Shown one piece after another: positions 49,704 to 58,769 of a stretch of 64,000 nt of DNA. Source of the DNA: a bacterium (GTDB lineage: Bacteria > Patescibacteriota > Saccharimonadia > Saccharimonadales > UBA4665); assembly GCA_021848145.1 (NCBI GenBank), contig JAJZMX010000002.1:124001-188000 (forward strand), in the 5' to 3' direction. Made by a program: the position numbers and the translations under genes. The notes under the pieces are model-generated. The model was not told the origin of the DNA, made no database searches, and saw nothing but the letters and a program-made list of their open reading frames with translations. The stretch's first letter is position 1, and every line of letters begins with the position of its first letter.

Positions 49704-50927
49704 ATGCTTACCTATACTTACGAAGCAAGAAATGCATCTACTGGCCAGAAGATAAAAGCTGAAGTTCAGGCTGATAATGAACAAAACGCGGTCAAACTGC
49801 TTCGTGAGCAGGGTCTAACACCAATTAGCATAAAGCTAAATAAAAAGGGCGGCTTTAGCCGTCTTAGCAGAGTTAAAGCAAAAGATAAGGTTCTTTTCAG
49901 TAGGCAGTTAGCAACTATGATTAACGCAGGTCTCCCTCTGGTACAAAGTTTACGTAGCGTTGCTAAGCAAACCCCTTCAAAACCCATGAAGGCCGTTATT
50001 AACGAAGTAGTCACCGATGTTGAAGCCGGAACAGCATTCTCAGTTTCATTAGCTAAGCACCCTAAAGTTTTCAACAGGGTATATATTAGTTTAGTTCAAG
50101 CTGGGGAAACTTCAGGGACATTAGATGTTGGTCTTGAAAGACTTGCCGACCAACAGGAGAAAGATGCAGATATTGTAAGCAAGGTTAGAGGTGCTATGAT
50201 TTACCCGGCAATAGTACTACTGGTGATGGTAGCAGTTGTTGGCTTTATGGTCGTAAAAGTAATGCCCCAAGTAAAAAATATTTACTCTGGGCTACCTGGT
50301 GTAAGCCTACCTTTACCTACCCGCATCATGCTTGGTATTTCTGGATTTGTGACGCATGATTGGTGGGTGTTATTGGTAATTATTGCCGTTCTAGCGGTAG
50401 TTATATGGCGGGGGAAAAATACAGAAGTTGGTAGGAAAGTAGTAGATAAGGTAAAAATGCATGCCTGGCCTTTTGGGACGCTCTTTATGAAGATGTACAT
50501 GGCTCGTTTTGCTAGAACCGGCACAACCCTGGTTGCAAGTGGAGTTCCACTGTTGCAGGTACTAGATATAACGGGTGAAGCTGTGGATAACGTCTACATT
50601 TCTAAATCTCTTCAGGAAGCATCGGAAAAAGTTAAGGGTGGCAAGGCATTGTCTGAAGCTCTGTCAAATGACCCTAACTTCTTAGAGCTTGTACCAAGTA
50701 TGATAAAAATTGGTGAACAATCGGGTTCGCTCGAGGTAATGCTCGATAAGGCAGCCACTTACTACGAAAAAGAAGTGGATAATGAAATAAAGACAATCTC
50801 TACTATTATTGAGCCGGTTCTCATGATAGTTATGGGGGTGGTCGCTCTTACTATAGTGGCGGCTGTACTCTTACCCATTTACGGCTTAGTAAACCAACCA
50901 GGTTTTACCGGAAATATAGCGGGATAA
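49704..50927 (+). CDS. pilC: Pilus platform protein PilC
   Basis: A 407-aa polytopic platform protein with two GSPII_F domains: the first near 68-190 (FSRQLATMINAGLPLVQSLRSV, ending in the first TM helix), the second near 270-395 (ARTGTTLVASGVPLLQVL, with a closing TM pair). Three to four TM helices in total. It couples PilB/PilT motion to pilin insertion. It starts one base after the pilT stop. Confidence 0.95.
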   Translation: MLTYTYEARNASTGQKIKAEVQADNEQNAVKLLREQGLTPISIKLNKKGGFSRLSRVKAKDKVLFSRQLATMINAGLPLVQSLRSVAKQTPSKPMKAVINEVVTDVEAGTAFSVSLAKHPKVFNRVYISLVQAGETSGTLDVGLERLADQQEKDADIVSKVRGAMIYPAIVLLVMVAVVGFMVVKVMPQVKNIYSGLPGVSLPLPTRIMLGISGFVTHDWWVLLVIIAVLAVVIWRGKNTEVGRKVVDKVKMHAWPFGTLFMKMYMARFARTGTTLVASGVPLLQVLDITGEAVDNVYISKSLQEASEKVKGGKALSEALSNDPNFLELVPSMIKIGEQSGSLEVMLDKAATYYEKEVDNEIKTISTIIEPVLMIVMGVVALTIVAAVLLPIYGLVNQPGFTGNIAG

Positions 50928-51015
50928 GTATTGCAAAAAAAATAACGTTCGTATAATATGCAAGCATAAGCTAAATAAAATGCAAATAAATATAGCAATC
51001 AAAGGGGGCATTTGA

Positions 51016-51564
51016 ATGCAAAAACTAAAATTAAAAGACAGATCTGGTTTTACGATCATTGAAATCATGATAGTACTAGCAATAGCAGGTTTGATTATGC
51101 TTATAGTCTTCTTGGCAGTTCCAGCTTTGCAGCGTTCGGCTAGGAACACAAGTCGTAAGAATGACGTTGGTAATATTTCCACTGCGATCGCAAACTACAT
51201 AAGTAATAATAACGGCACTCCTCCAGGGATGGAGAGTGGCGCGTTTAATCAGACAACTTGCAACAATGATATCTATGATTCAACTGGTCCTTCAGGAATA
51301 GTTACCACCATAAAGCTTGGATACTATACTGATGCTCAAGTATATTGCGCTCAACCAGGATCTGCTATTACGAATTGTAGTTCGGTGGGTACTTCGAGCT
51401 GTACTGCTTCGTCGACAGAGGTTACGACAGAAAATGTTATATATATTCCCGGCGATACATGTAGTGGCAATTCTCCTACATCAGGAGCTGGACGGGGATT
51501 TGCATTAGTCTACGAAGTTGAGTCTGGCAGCAGTTCAGCTCAAGAGCAATGTCTAGCTGGCTAA
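51016..51564 (+). CDS. Type IV pilin, prepilin
   Basis: A 182-aa major or minor pilin. The leader MQKLKLKDRSG is followed by the prepilin-peptidase site G/FTIIEIMIVLAIAGLIM with Glu at +5, then the hydrophobic spine and a globular domain with six Cys (two probable disulfides or more) and Ser/Thr-rich loops. A strong AAAGGGGG site lies upstream, and an 88-bp gap separates it from pilC. No prepilin peptidase gene is in the window. Confidence 0.92.
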   Translation: MQKLKLKDRSGFTIIEIMIVLAIAGLIMLIVFLAVPALQRSARNTSRKNDVGNISTAIANYISNNNGTPPGMESGAFNQTTCNNDIYDSTGPSGIVTTIKLGYYTDAQVYCAQPGSAITNCSSVGTSSCTASSTEVTTENVIYIPGDTCSGNSPTSGAGRGFALVYEVESGSSSAQEQCLAG

Positions 51565-51583
51565 AACATAAAGAGTGATATAT

Positions 51584-51616
51584 AAAAACAGACCTATTAT
51601 ATTGGGTCTGTTTTTT
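51584..51616 (+). terminator. Terminator of the pilus operon
   Basis: AAACAGACC and GGTCTGTTT form a strong stem around a TATTATATTG loop, followed by a T-run. It ends transcription after the pilin gene. Confidence 0.88.
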
Positions 51617-51675
51617 ATAAGTTTAAATATAATAATGGCTATTTATTGTTCTAATTCAGCTAATGATCAATAGGC

Positions 51676-52587
51676 TTAATTTTTATGATGATATTTTTCG
51701 TACGCATTCTTTAAGTGGGGGTCGGTTATATGGGTATATATCTGGGTTGTAGATATGTCGCTATGACCCAGCATTACCTGTACAGTTCTTAGATCGGCTC
51801 CGTTCATCAGTAGGTCGGTTCCGAAGCTATGTCGCATCGTGTGCGGACTAACGTGTTTAGTTATGCCCGCTAGCAGGGCATAACGGGATACTAAGCGCTG
51901 TATGCTACGGGCAGTTAACCTGTAGTAGTTACCGCTAAGGTCTACTTTTTTAGAGCCACTGTAGCGTATGAATAGGGGCTTAGCGTTATCTATCCTCTTA
52001 TCCATGTATTTTTGAATCCACATGGCAGCCTGTTCGCTTATGAACACCAGCCTGTCTTTTTGCCCCTTACCTCGGACCATAAACTCACGCCTCTTTAAGT
52101 TTATATGGTCTCTGTCGAGTCCGACAAGCTCACTTACGCGCAGTCCGCTCGCAAAAAGGAGTTCTAGTATAGCCCTGTCCCTTAAACCGTTAATAGTGTC
52201 AGTATTTGGCTGAGAGAAGAGAGACTCTAGCTCATCTTCATTTAGAAAAGTGACCTGTTTTCTCTTAGTTCTAGCCAGCTCTATTTTAGCCGGATTCATT
52301 GCCGTTATATCCCTTTTCGCACAAAACTTCAAAAAACTTCTTAAAGCGATTAGATGGTAATTGAGTGTGATTGGACTTAGCTCATCGCTTGTATTGGATC
52401 CTAATCGGTGAAGCCATAGCCGCCATTTCCTAATCATCTCAGGGTCTATATCTGACACATCAATATCTCCTGCGAAATCTGATAACCGTGTAAGGTAGTG
52501 GTCGTAGTTGGCAATTGTTTTTTGCGACCTGTTCTGTTCAATTTCGAGGTATTCTAGGAAATCGGTTTTTATTTTGTTGAACTTCAC
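51676..52587 (-). CDS. xerD: Tyrosine recombinase XerC/XerD type
   Basis: A 303-aa recombinase. It has the N-terminal SAM-like core-binding domain (LEYLEIEQNRSQKTIANYDHY), then the catalytic domain with Arg150 (GLRVSEL), Lys174 (GKGQK), His249-x-x-Arg252 (HTMRHSFGT), His275 (LGHSDIST) and nucleophile Tyr284. The full pentad suggests an active enzyme. Its likely role is chromosome dimer resolution with FtsK. No element-type context is visible, but it is also the only recombinase near the repeat-punctuated arrays. Confidence 0.93.
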   Translation of the reverse strand: MKFNKIKTDFLEYLEIEQNRSQKTIANYDHYLTRLSDFAGDIDVSDIDPEMIRKWRLWLHRLGSNTSDELSPITLNYHLIALRSFLKFCAKRDITAMNPAKIELARTKRKQVTFLNEDELESLFSQPNTDTINGLRDRAILELLFASGLRVSELVGLDRDHINLKRREFMVRGKGQKDRLVFISEQAAMWIQKYMDKRIDNAKPLFIRYSGSKKVDLSGNYYRLTARSIQRLVSRYALLAGITKHVSPHTMRHSFGTDLLMNGADLRTVQVMLGHSDISTTQIYTHITDPHLKNAYEKYHHKN

Positions 52588-52648
52588 ATAATTATTTTAC
52601 GACATATAGCTACTTAGCGGGTATTTATCTGTTACAATATTCTAATCT

Positions 52649-53158
52649 ATGGAAAGAACACTAATACTACTAAAGCCGGACGCATTACAAAGGGCGATTG
52701 CTGGTGAAATTATTACTAGGTTTGAAAAAGTGGGCCTCAAAATAGTCGCAGCCAAGATTATTAAGCCTTCGGAAGAAGAATATTACTACCACTATGAAAC
52801 CATAGGCAAAATGATATCAAGGAGAGGGCAAGGGGCTTTTGATGCCACATTGGCCTTCATGCAGGAAGGGCCTGTGCTAGCTATGGTGCTCGAGGGGATA
52901 GAGGCGGTTTCATTAGTAAGGAAAATGGTAGGAACTACTGAGCCAAAAGTAGCTGAACCTGGAACAATAAGAGGAGATTATTCTCATATAAGTTTCGAAT
53001 ATGCTAATAAAAGAGGGATGTCTATCCCTAACCTTATTCATGCGTCAGGAGATGTCGATGAGGCCAGGAAAGAAATAGACCATTGGTTTAAGAAGGAGGA
53101 AATATTTCAATACTCAACTGTTCATGATAAATTTACCCAAGGCGACAGTAAGCAATAA
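52649..53158 (+). CDS. ndk: Nucleoside diphosphate kinase
   Basis: Ndk transfers phosphate between nucleoside di- and triphosphates through a phospho-His. The 169-aa protein begins ERTLILLKPDALQRAIAGEI, has GTTEPKVAEPGTIRGDY (nucleotide site) and the catalytic His131 in NLIHASG. It is longer than the usual 135-145 because of an extra segment around residues 41-65 and a C-terminal tail. TACAAT lies ten bases before the ATG and divergent xerD starts 61 bp upstream. Confidence 0.94.
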   Translation: MERTLILLKPDALQRAIAGEIITRFEKVGLKIVAAKIIKPSEEEYYYHYETIGKMISRRGQGAFDATLAFMQEGPVLAMVLEGIEAVSLVRKMVGTTEPKVAEPGTIRGDYSHISFEYANKRGMSIPNLIHASGDVDEARKEIDHWFKKEEIFQYSTVHDKFTQGDSKQ

Positions 53159-53183
53159 TTTCCGCACATTTTAGTTAAATTAC

Positions 53184-53258
53184 GCCCCTATAGTTCAATG
53201 GATAAAATAGCTCCGTCCTAAGGAGAAGCTGGAGGTTCGAATCCTTCTAGGGGCACCA
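53184..53258 (+). tRNA. tRNA-Arg (anticodon CCT)
   Basis: A 75-base cloverleaf: acceptor GCCCCTA pairs with TAGGGGC, the anticodon loop GTCCTAA reads CCT (AGG codons), the T arm is GGAGG/CCTTC around TTCGAAT, and ACCA is encoded at the end. Confidence 0.95.
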
Positions 53259-53427
53259 TTGTCATCCAGTATAGTTGTAAAAAGCGATTTTATTTTATTA
53301 ATTCCAATAGTATCGACGATTATTGTAAGGTTTTAAGTCTTTTATATTAATAGAAAAGATTACAGGTTTAAATTTTAGTCTTAAGACAATATAATGAATA
53401 GGATATTTCCAGCATCGGAAGGGCTTA

Positions 53428-54813
53428 ATGGATAAAAGACAAAATAGACCAAGATTTATTGAGGATATTAGTTTCAACCAAAAGAAACGTCCAACGACTA
53501 TAAGCGGTTTGCAAAATAATTTAAGCAACTCTTCGACATATAGACCACAAACAGGCAGCATGCCTCAAAATAAAAATGACAATAATTTCAGAAATAACTC
53601 AAATGGTTCTGGTTTTCTTAATAGCATGAATCCAAACAAGCCTAATCTCAATAGCCAACCTCGACGTAGTCAAAACCAACCCACCACTTTGCTAAACACT
53701 ACTCTTCCCAACAGTTATTTTGAAAACCGCGGGGATAATGGAAATGGTGCTGGCAAGAAGCCTAAGAAGCACAGGTGGGTAAAGAGGCACAAGATACTAA
53801 CATCGTTGGCAGTAGTTGCATTGTTAATTCTAGGTGTTGGTGGATGGTTCGGCTCAAGTATTATTGGTAATTTAGACAAAGTATTTCACGGCAATATATT
53901 TAGCGATGTTCATGCTCTATTTAGTTCAACCACTCTTAGGGGTGAGGCTCAGGGAAGGGTAAATATACTTCTTGCGGGATACCAAGGTAAACACAGTGAC
54001 GAAGGCGCACTTACGGACTCAATTATGGTAGTTAGCTTGGACACTAAAAATAATACAGGCTTTACATTTAGTATCCCTAGAGACCTATTAGTTAGGATTC
54101 CAGGAATGGGTTATCAAAAAATTAATGCCGCGAATACAGCAAAAAACTTTAATGAGTCCGGGTACTTTAAAGGTGGCATGGGTCAACTGCAGCAAATTAT
54201 TGAACAAGACTTTGGGATACCTATCCAGTATTACGCTCTGATCAACTACAATGCTTTTGAGGATGCAGTAAATGCCGTTGGGGGTATAACAATAGTCATT
54301 AAGAGTCCTGACCCCAGAGGACTCTATGACCCCAACGTAGATAAAGCTCACGGCGGCCCTGTTAGGCTTCCAAACGGACCAGTAACCCTAAATGGAATCC
54401 ATGCATTAGCCTTAGCACTTGCCAGGGGTGACTCACCATATGCATATGGCTTCCCCCAGAGTGATATTAACCGTGAACAGCATCAACGACAGATGTTAAT
54501 AGCACTAGAACAAAAAGCATTTAGCGCAGGGGTATTGAGTAATCCTATTAAGGTGTCTAACTTATTTAGTGCAATAGGTAGCAATGTTAAGACGGACTTA
54601 ACTTTGGCAGATGCATTAAAGCTTGTTCAGCTAGCAAAGAAGGTAAAGATTAGCAATATTAAATCCTATGGACTTAGCTACGGAGCAGGCCAATTACTTA
54701 CAACATATTATTCGCAATCTCAAGGAGATTCGCTTATTCCTGCTGCTGGATTAAATAACTACACTCAGATTCAGAATTTTTATGATTCCATTACTGCTAG
54801 CAAGTCAAATTAA
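53428..54813 (+). CDS. LytR-CpsA-Psr (LCP) family cell-wall ligase
   Basis: A 461-aa membrane-anchored transferase that attaches glycopolymers to peptidoglycan. It has a long polar, Asn-rich cytoplasmic N-terminus (1-115), a TM helix at about 122-145, then the extracytoplasmic LCP domain with GRVNILLAGY, LTDSIMVVSLDTKN, FSIPRDLLVRIPGMGYQKINA (Arg and Asp for pyrophosphate binding) and GGITIVI. GGAAGGG precedes the ATG. The substrate polymer is unknown. Confidence 0.92.
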   Translation: MDKRQNRPRFIEDISFNQKKRPTTISGLQNNLSNSSTYRPQTGSMPQNKNDNNFRNNSNGSGFLNSMNPNKPNLNSQPRRSQNQPTTLLNTTLPNSYFENRGDNGNGAGKKPKKHRWVKRHKILTSLAVVALLILGVGGWFGSSIIGNLDKVFHGNIFSDVHALFSSTTLRGEAQGRVNILLAGYQGKHSDEGALTDSIMVVSLDTKNNTGFTFSIPRDLLVRIPGMGYQKINAANTAKNFNESGYFKGGMGQLQQIIEQDFGIPIQYYALINYNAFEDAVNAVGGITIVIKSPDPRGLYDPNVDKAHGGPVRLPNGPVTLNGIHALALALARGDSPYAYGFPQSDINREQHQRQMLIALEQKAFSAGVLSNPIKVSNLFSAIGSNVKTDLTLADALKLVQLAKKVKISNIKSYGLSYGAGQLLTTYYSQSQGDSLIPAAGLNNYTQIQNFYDSITASKSN

Positions 54814-54886
54814 TCGCAGCCCAATACATTAATTGTCTTCTAATTTTGTTAAGTATAGCTAAAAAGAAGTAAAATATTGGTTAACA

Positions 54887-55465
54887 ATGCCAAGTAGTGA
54901 CCAAGAAACTCATAAGAAGTACTTTGCTGACCAGTTCGATGACGAAGAGGTGTTATTTATTTTTCGTAAACACCCAGTAGTAATGCGAAAAGGACTAATA
55001 TTTGGCCTATTGGGTCCCCTGGTAGGGGTCTTACCTTCTGCTATTCATCCTGCCTATGGCATGAATGCCTTTTTTTATGGTCTAGGGATTGGTTTTATAC
55101 TTGGAATAATAATTTTTCTGCCTTCTTGGATTGGATGGTATTTCAGTATTTTTATTGTTACTGATCAGAGGTTTATTCAAATTAAGCAGAAGGGCTTATT
55201 TACTAGGGGCGTTACCGATATAAGTCTACGCCAGGTGCAGTCGATAAGTTATGAGATAGCGGGAATACAAGAAACATTGCTAGGTTTTGGTACAATAATT
55301 ATGCGAACTTATGTTGGTGAACTGGTTATCCATGATGTCCATCATCCGGCTAAGGTCCAAAAGAAACTGGCCAGTATACTTAGGGAGATAGGTACGGATA
55401 TCACTAGCTATACAGGCCCAGTGCCATCTCTATCTCAAAACGAAGTTAATGAAGAAATCGAATAA
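54887..55465 (+). CDS. Membrane protein with bacterial PH domain
   Basis: The 192-aa protein has two TM helices (about 38-57 and 63-92) followed by a bPH_2 (YdbS/YdbT-like) domain: IFIVTDQRFIQIKQKGLFTRGVTDISL, QVQSISYEIAGIQE, FGTIIMRTYVGELVIHDVHHP. The function of the family is uncertain. It may act in membrane or envelope organisation. It overlaps the parvulin-like gene by 17 bp, so the two are co-translated. Confidence 0.85.
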   Translation: MPSSDQETHKKYFADQFDDEEVLFIFRKHPVVMRKGLIFGLLGPLVGVLPSAIHPAYGMNAFFYGLGIGFILGIIIFLPSWIGWYFSIFIVTDQRFIQIKQKGLFTRGVTDISLRQVQSISYEIAGIQETLLGFGTIIMRTYVGELVIHDVHHPAKVQKKLASILREIGTDITSYTGPVPSLSQNEVNEEIE

Positions 55466-56552
55466 GCATAAACTCGCATTACAAAAGCAAAAAATGCCTA
55501 AAACTAAAGGCATTAAGTTAATTAAGCGGCGCAAGGCACCAGAAGAACGACTTAAAGAAGCTTTCGAAAACGTTCCTAAAATAACTGACGAGACCGTATC
55601 CAGACATCGTGAAGATGTGTTATCTAGTGCTCGTAAATACATTTATCCCTTACAGCATTCTAGGAAGCGTATAGTTTTTATATCTAGCTCTATTGTTATT
55701 TTGGCTGTTATTGGCTTTTTTGCATATATAGGTCTTGCACTCTATAAGTTTCAAAACACTAATAGCTTTATATATGGAGTAACTAGAGTCGTGCCGTTGC
55801 CTGTCGCAAAAGTCGGAGGATCTTGGGTTTCTTACGAAAGTTACTTGTTTGAGCTGAGGCGCTACATGCATTATTACGAAACTCAACAACAAGTTAACTT
55901 TTCTACAAAAACCGGCCAACTACAACTAGATCGTTATAAACGTCAGGCTATGAATTCAGTAATTACTGCAGCGTATGTTAATGAGCTGGCGAGCAAATAT
56001 AAAGTCAGAGTTACTAGCCAACAAGTAAACAAGGAAGTTGCCCTAGTTAGAAGCCAAAATAGGCTTGGATCTAGTCGAAAAGAGTTTGATGCGGTCTTGA
56101 GTGACTTTTGGGGATGGAATGAAGCTGACTTCAAAAGGGAATTGAAACAGCAGATGCTTCAGCAAGCAGTCGTGGCTAAATTAGATACTAAAACGAATCA
56201 AGAAGCGGAGAATGCACTAAACCAACTAAAACACGGAGCAGATTTTGCGACATTGGCTTCTAAAGTATCGCAGGACGTTACCACTAAAGGTAATGGCGGT
56301 CAGTTCCCAAACTTAATCGAGAAAAATGACCCTAATATTTCGCCACAAATTACTCAAGAATTATTCAGATTAAAGCCAGGGCAGATTTCTGGAATTATTA
56401 ACACCGGCTATAGTCTCGAAATTGTTAAAGTAATCTCCGACCAAGGTAGCAAAGTTCAGGCTGCCCATATATCTTTTAATTTCCAGCCAATAGCTAACTT
56501 CATTACTCCATTAAGAAAAACTCAAAAGCCCAATTATTTTATTCATATTTAA
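55449..56552 (+). CDS. Membrane-anchored SurA/PpiC-like foldase
   Basis: The 367-aa protein has a basic cytoplasmic N-terminus (1-70), a TM helix at about 75-99, a SurA-N-like chaperone region (RYKRQAMNSVITAAYVNELASKYKVRV) and a parvulin-type rotamase domain (QEAENALNQLKHGADFATLASKVSQDVT, GGQFPNLIEK, LKPGQISGIINTGYSLEIVKV). It should assist folding of exported proteins such as pilins. It overlaps the PH-domain gene. Confidence 0.82.
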   Translation: MKKSNKHKLALQKQKMPKTKGIKLIKRRKAPEERLKEAFENVPKITDETVSRHREDVLSSARKYIYPLQHSRKRIVFISSSIVILAVIGFFAYIGLALYKFQNTNSFIYGVTRVVPLPVAKVGGSWVSYESYLFELRRYMHYYETQQQVNFSTKTGQLQLDRYKRQAMNSVITAAYVNELASKYKVRVTSQQVNKEVALVRSQNRLGSSRKEFDAVLSDFWGWNEADFKRELKQQMLQQAVVAKLDTKTNQEAENALNQLKHGADFATLASKVSQDVTTKGNGGQFPNLIEKNDPNISPQITQELFRLKPGQISGIINTGYSLEIVKVISDQGSKVQAAHISFNFQPIANFITPLRKTQKPNYFIHI

Positions 56553-56595
56553 ATTAAGAGAATAGATTTTTAGTCAGTTGAACAATTTAGTTATT

Positions 56596-56994
56596 TTAGC
56601 TAATGTCAACCAGTGAGATTTGAAGTAAATTCTTAAAATCACCGTCTAGAGTTATTAGTCTTCTGCCTAATTGATTACTTGAGGCTGCAATCCATGAATC
56701 GTTATTAGATAGACTTATGTCGTTTTGCTTGGCCCATGTAGAAAGTTCAGCATATATTATAGAGGTATCTTGATTGGGATAAAAAATTTCGACAGGAAAC
56801 TCTAATTTATATAGCTCATAATTTTCAGTGTTTTGCGCTTCTTTCGTTCCATTCGCAAATCCGAGCCTTAGCCCCGCATTAGGCGCAAGAGGAATGACAT
56901 AATGATCATAGATTTCTTGCCCAGCTATTTGTACAATCCGACTGTCTCCACTTAACAGATTAGTGAGAGCGTTGGTATCAAAGACTAAAATCAT
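56596..56994 (-). CDS. PIN-domain toxin (VapC-like)
   Basis: A 132-aa PIN ribonuclease: LVFDTNALTNLLSGD (first Asp near 5), Glu in the central helix region, and SNNDSWIAASSNQLGRRLITLDGDF with two to three Asp at about 98-117. Its ATG overlaps the antitoxin stop (ATGA arrangement on the minus strand). The antitoxin is frameshifted, so the toxin may be uncontrolled, silent or inactive. Confidence 0.87.
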   Translation of the reverse strand: MILVFDTNALTNLLSGDSRIVQIAGQEIYDHYVIPLAPNAGLRLGFANGTKEAQNTENYELYKLEFPVEIFYPNQDTSIIYAELSTWAKQNDISLSNNDSWIAASSNQLGRRLITLDGDFKNLLQISLVDIS

Positions 56995-57264
56995 AGTTGT
57001 TCACGTCGCTGCTTGTCTAAGGAGGTACGGTCTGCCCAGTCTAAGGCATTCTCAACCGCTTGTGTACCAGCGCTATCAATGTGATGATTGATAAGAAAAT
57101 GCTTGAGCTTGTCGGAACGACCATTATTAACTGAGATACCGGCACCTTGCTTAAGAGCGTACAAAACGTAACGATTGAGACTTACTCCCTGTTGCTTTGC
57201 TTTCTTTGCAAGTATCTGCAGTTTTATTATCTAATCCTCTAATAGTTAAGTTGTAATGTATCAT
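56991..57264 (-). pseudogene. VapB-type antitoxin broken by a one-base frameshift
   Basis: From an ATG at 57264 the frame reads MIHYNLTIRGLDNK, then fails. One frame over it continues LQILAKKAKQQGVSLNRYVLY, ALKQG, and on through KLKHFLINHHI to VENALDWADRTSLDKQRREQL, stopping at 56991-56993 in the toxin's start. The total of 274 bases (3n+1) confirms one extra base, most simply in the run of four T (57222-57225, A on the coding strand). Without the extra A it would be a 90-aa antitoxin. A TTACAT-N17-TACAAT promoter lies upstream. Confidence 0.75.
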
Positions 57265-57315
57265 TCATGATGCATATATTGTATAGCGCTCAATGCATGC
57301 ATGTAATTGTATTCA

Positions 57316-57349
57316 TGGCGGTCCGTAACGGAAGATATATGAAACTATT
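57316..57349. repeat. 34-bp boundary repeat R1
   Basis: TGGCGGTCCGTAA, a variable middle, then GAAACTATT. It has the same length and ends as R2 (58184) and R3 (58800). It lies between the HAD gene and vapB, and its TAG (minus strand) supplies the HAD stop codon. Confidence 0.75.
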
Positions 57350-58145
57350 GTAAGTTTATTGTTAGCTCAGTCAGTTCATCGATTACATCAGTTGCGCCAG
57401 CAGCCTCTAATGTTGGCCTATCATCGAAGCCGTGAGTAATTCCAATACGCTGAGCTACGCCAGCATTAATACCAGATTGCATATCAACCTTATGGTCGCC
57501 TAGGACTAATGAATTGTCTGGAGTTACGCTCAGGCGGCTCATGGCAAGCTCGACACCTTCTGGGTCGGGCTTGTGAGCGGTGATGTCTTCACAAGTTACT
57601 ACCGTAAACTCTGGTATGCCGTAATGCTGTTTTACAGTTGACTCAAAAGTAGTGAGCTTATCACGGTCAGAAATATTGGGACAAGTGTATAAGTCGATTA
57701 AGCCCATCTCCGGCAACGCAATACCGAAATTACGAACTATGTGATGAGACGTACCACTAGTGAATATAGCCAGTTTGATGCCATTCTTACCTAGATGTGA
57801 CAAAAAGTCCGATAGGCCGTCGTATGCCTTAACATACTCTGGGGCAATCTTATCTTGCACAGGGTTTAACTGACTGTGCAGGTCATTAAAATCCAGGTTT
57901 AATAGATGATGTGGCTTATTCTTATAATATAAACGTAAAGTCTTTTCGAGCGTATCACGAGCACTTGTGCCGACAGTTTGGTTCAGTAGCTTTTCATAGG
58001 TATCATAAACAGGAAGATCATCAATGGCGATGCCTTGCCGTGTCAAATATGACTTAGACGTCTCATATTGACCTTGGCGAATCAGGTTAAGAGTGTTTAC
58101 GAGCGTACCGTCTGCATCAGAAAGTAGAGCCTCAGGAACTTTCAT
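57345..58145 (-). CDS. HAD-superfamily hydrolase (phosphatase-like)
   Basis: A 266-aa HAD enzyme with motif I LSDADGTL (Asp10, Asp12), a helical cap at about 20-105, motif II IFTSGTSHH, the Lys region AHKPDPEGVELAMSRL and motif IV LVLGDHKVDMQSGINAG. It resembles phosphoglycolate-type phosphatases, but the substrate is not determinable. It sits in the minus-strand array, between repeats R1 and R2. Confidence 0.85.
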   Translation of the reverse strand: MKVPEALLSDADGTLVNTLNLIRQGQYETSKSYLTRQGIAIDDLPVYDTYEKLLNQTVGTSARDTLEKTLRLYYKNKPHHLLNLDFNDLHSQLNPVQDKIAPEYVKAYDGLSDFLSHLGKNGIKLAIFTSGTSHHIVRNFGIALPEMGLIDLYTCPNISDRDKLTTFESTVKQHYGIPEFTVVTCEDITAHKPDPEGVELAMSRLSVTPDNSLVLGDHKVDMQSGINAGVAQRIGITHGFDDRPTLEAAGATDVIDELTELTINLQ

Positions 58146-58183
58146 AAAATTAATAAAACCACAAAAATAGTATTATGTCCACT

Positions 58184-58217
58184 TGACGGGTCGTAGTGGA
58201 GGAAGTTTGGAACTATT
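58184..58217. repeat. 34-bp boundary repeat R2
   Basis: TGACGGGTCGTAG, variable middle, then GGAACTATT. It lies directly after the RelE-type toxin stop (58218) and 39 bp before the HAD start on the minus strand. Confidence 0.75.
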
Positions 58218-58484
58218 TTAGCGCTTATAAAGTTGATCGTGATTACCAACGGCTTCAAACAGTACTCTGTTGTCACTGATTATCTTGAAGTGAAGACGTA
58301 AATCACCACCAACACTGATTGATCTGTAACCTTTCCACTCGCCGAACAGAGGGTGATTACGCAAATCTTTATGAAAAGGCTTGTCAATGAACAGTTCAAT
58401 TGCCTCTAAAGCTTGTTGGCGCTGTCTAGCAGTCAGTCTATTCTGGAACTGATAATCAAAACTTTTACTGAAATCGATGTTCAT
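58218..58484 (-). CDS. RelE/YafQ-type mRNA interferase toxin
   Basis: An 88-aa RelE-superfamily toxin: FSKSFDYQFQNRLTARQRQQ at the N-terminus, PFHKDLRNHPLFGEWKGYRSISVGGDLRLHF (Lys, Arg and the GEWKGYRSI strand), ending EAVGNHDQLYK with a candidate catalytic His. It overlaps the antitoxin stop by 4 bp. It is not closely similar to the YafQ at 38006, so the two modules are separate acquisitions. Confidence 0.86.
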   Translation of the reverse strand: MNIDFSKSFDYQFQNRLTARQRQQALEAIELFIDKPFHKDLRNHPLFGEWKGYRSISVGGDLRLHFKIISDNRVLFEAVGNHDQLYKR

Positions 58485-58762
58485 TTCATTAACGATTTGA
58501 GATGAGATAGCGCTTCTTCTTTAGAATTTGTATGTGTAATGTTTCGATCATGCTTTAGATCTTCATCGGCTTCAAGCATAATTTTTTTAAGATAAGGTGT
58601 TGGTTCTAGTGCAGGAGTTAATTTCAATTCACCCTCACGAATTGCTTGTAGGGTTGCAGCTGTTATAAACGCACTCGTTGATAAACCAAGTGAGGCAGCA
58701 AAAGTAGCTATGGCTTGCTTTGTTGCGTTATCTGTTCTGATGGTTAGTGTTGTATCACTCAT
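58481..58762 (-). CDS. RelB-type antitoxin
   Basis: A 93-aa antitoxin with the ribbon-helix-helix TTLTIRTDNATKQAIATFAASLGLSTSAF at the N-terminus and an acidic, helical C-terminus (YLKKIMLEADEDLKHDRN, SKEEALSHLKSLMK). TACAAT lies seven bases before the ATG, so the transcript is probably leaderless. Tandem ACTACAAA boxes upstream could be the operator. Confidence 0.87.
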   Translation of the reverse strand: MSDTTLTIRTDNATKQAIATFAASLGLSTSAFITAATLQAIREGELKLTPALEPTPYLKKIMLEADEDLKHDRNITHTNSKEEALSHLKSLMK

Positions 58763-58769
58763 GTATTAC

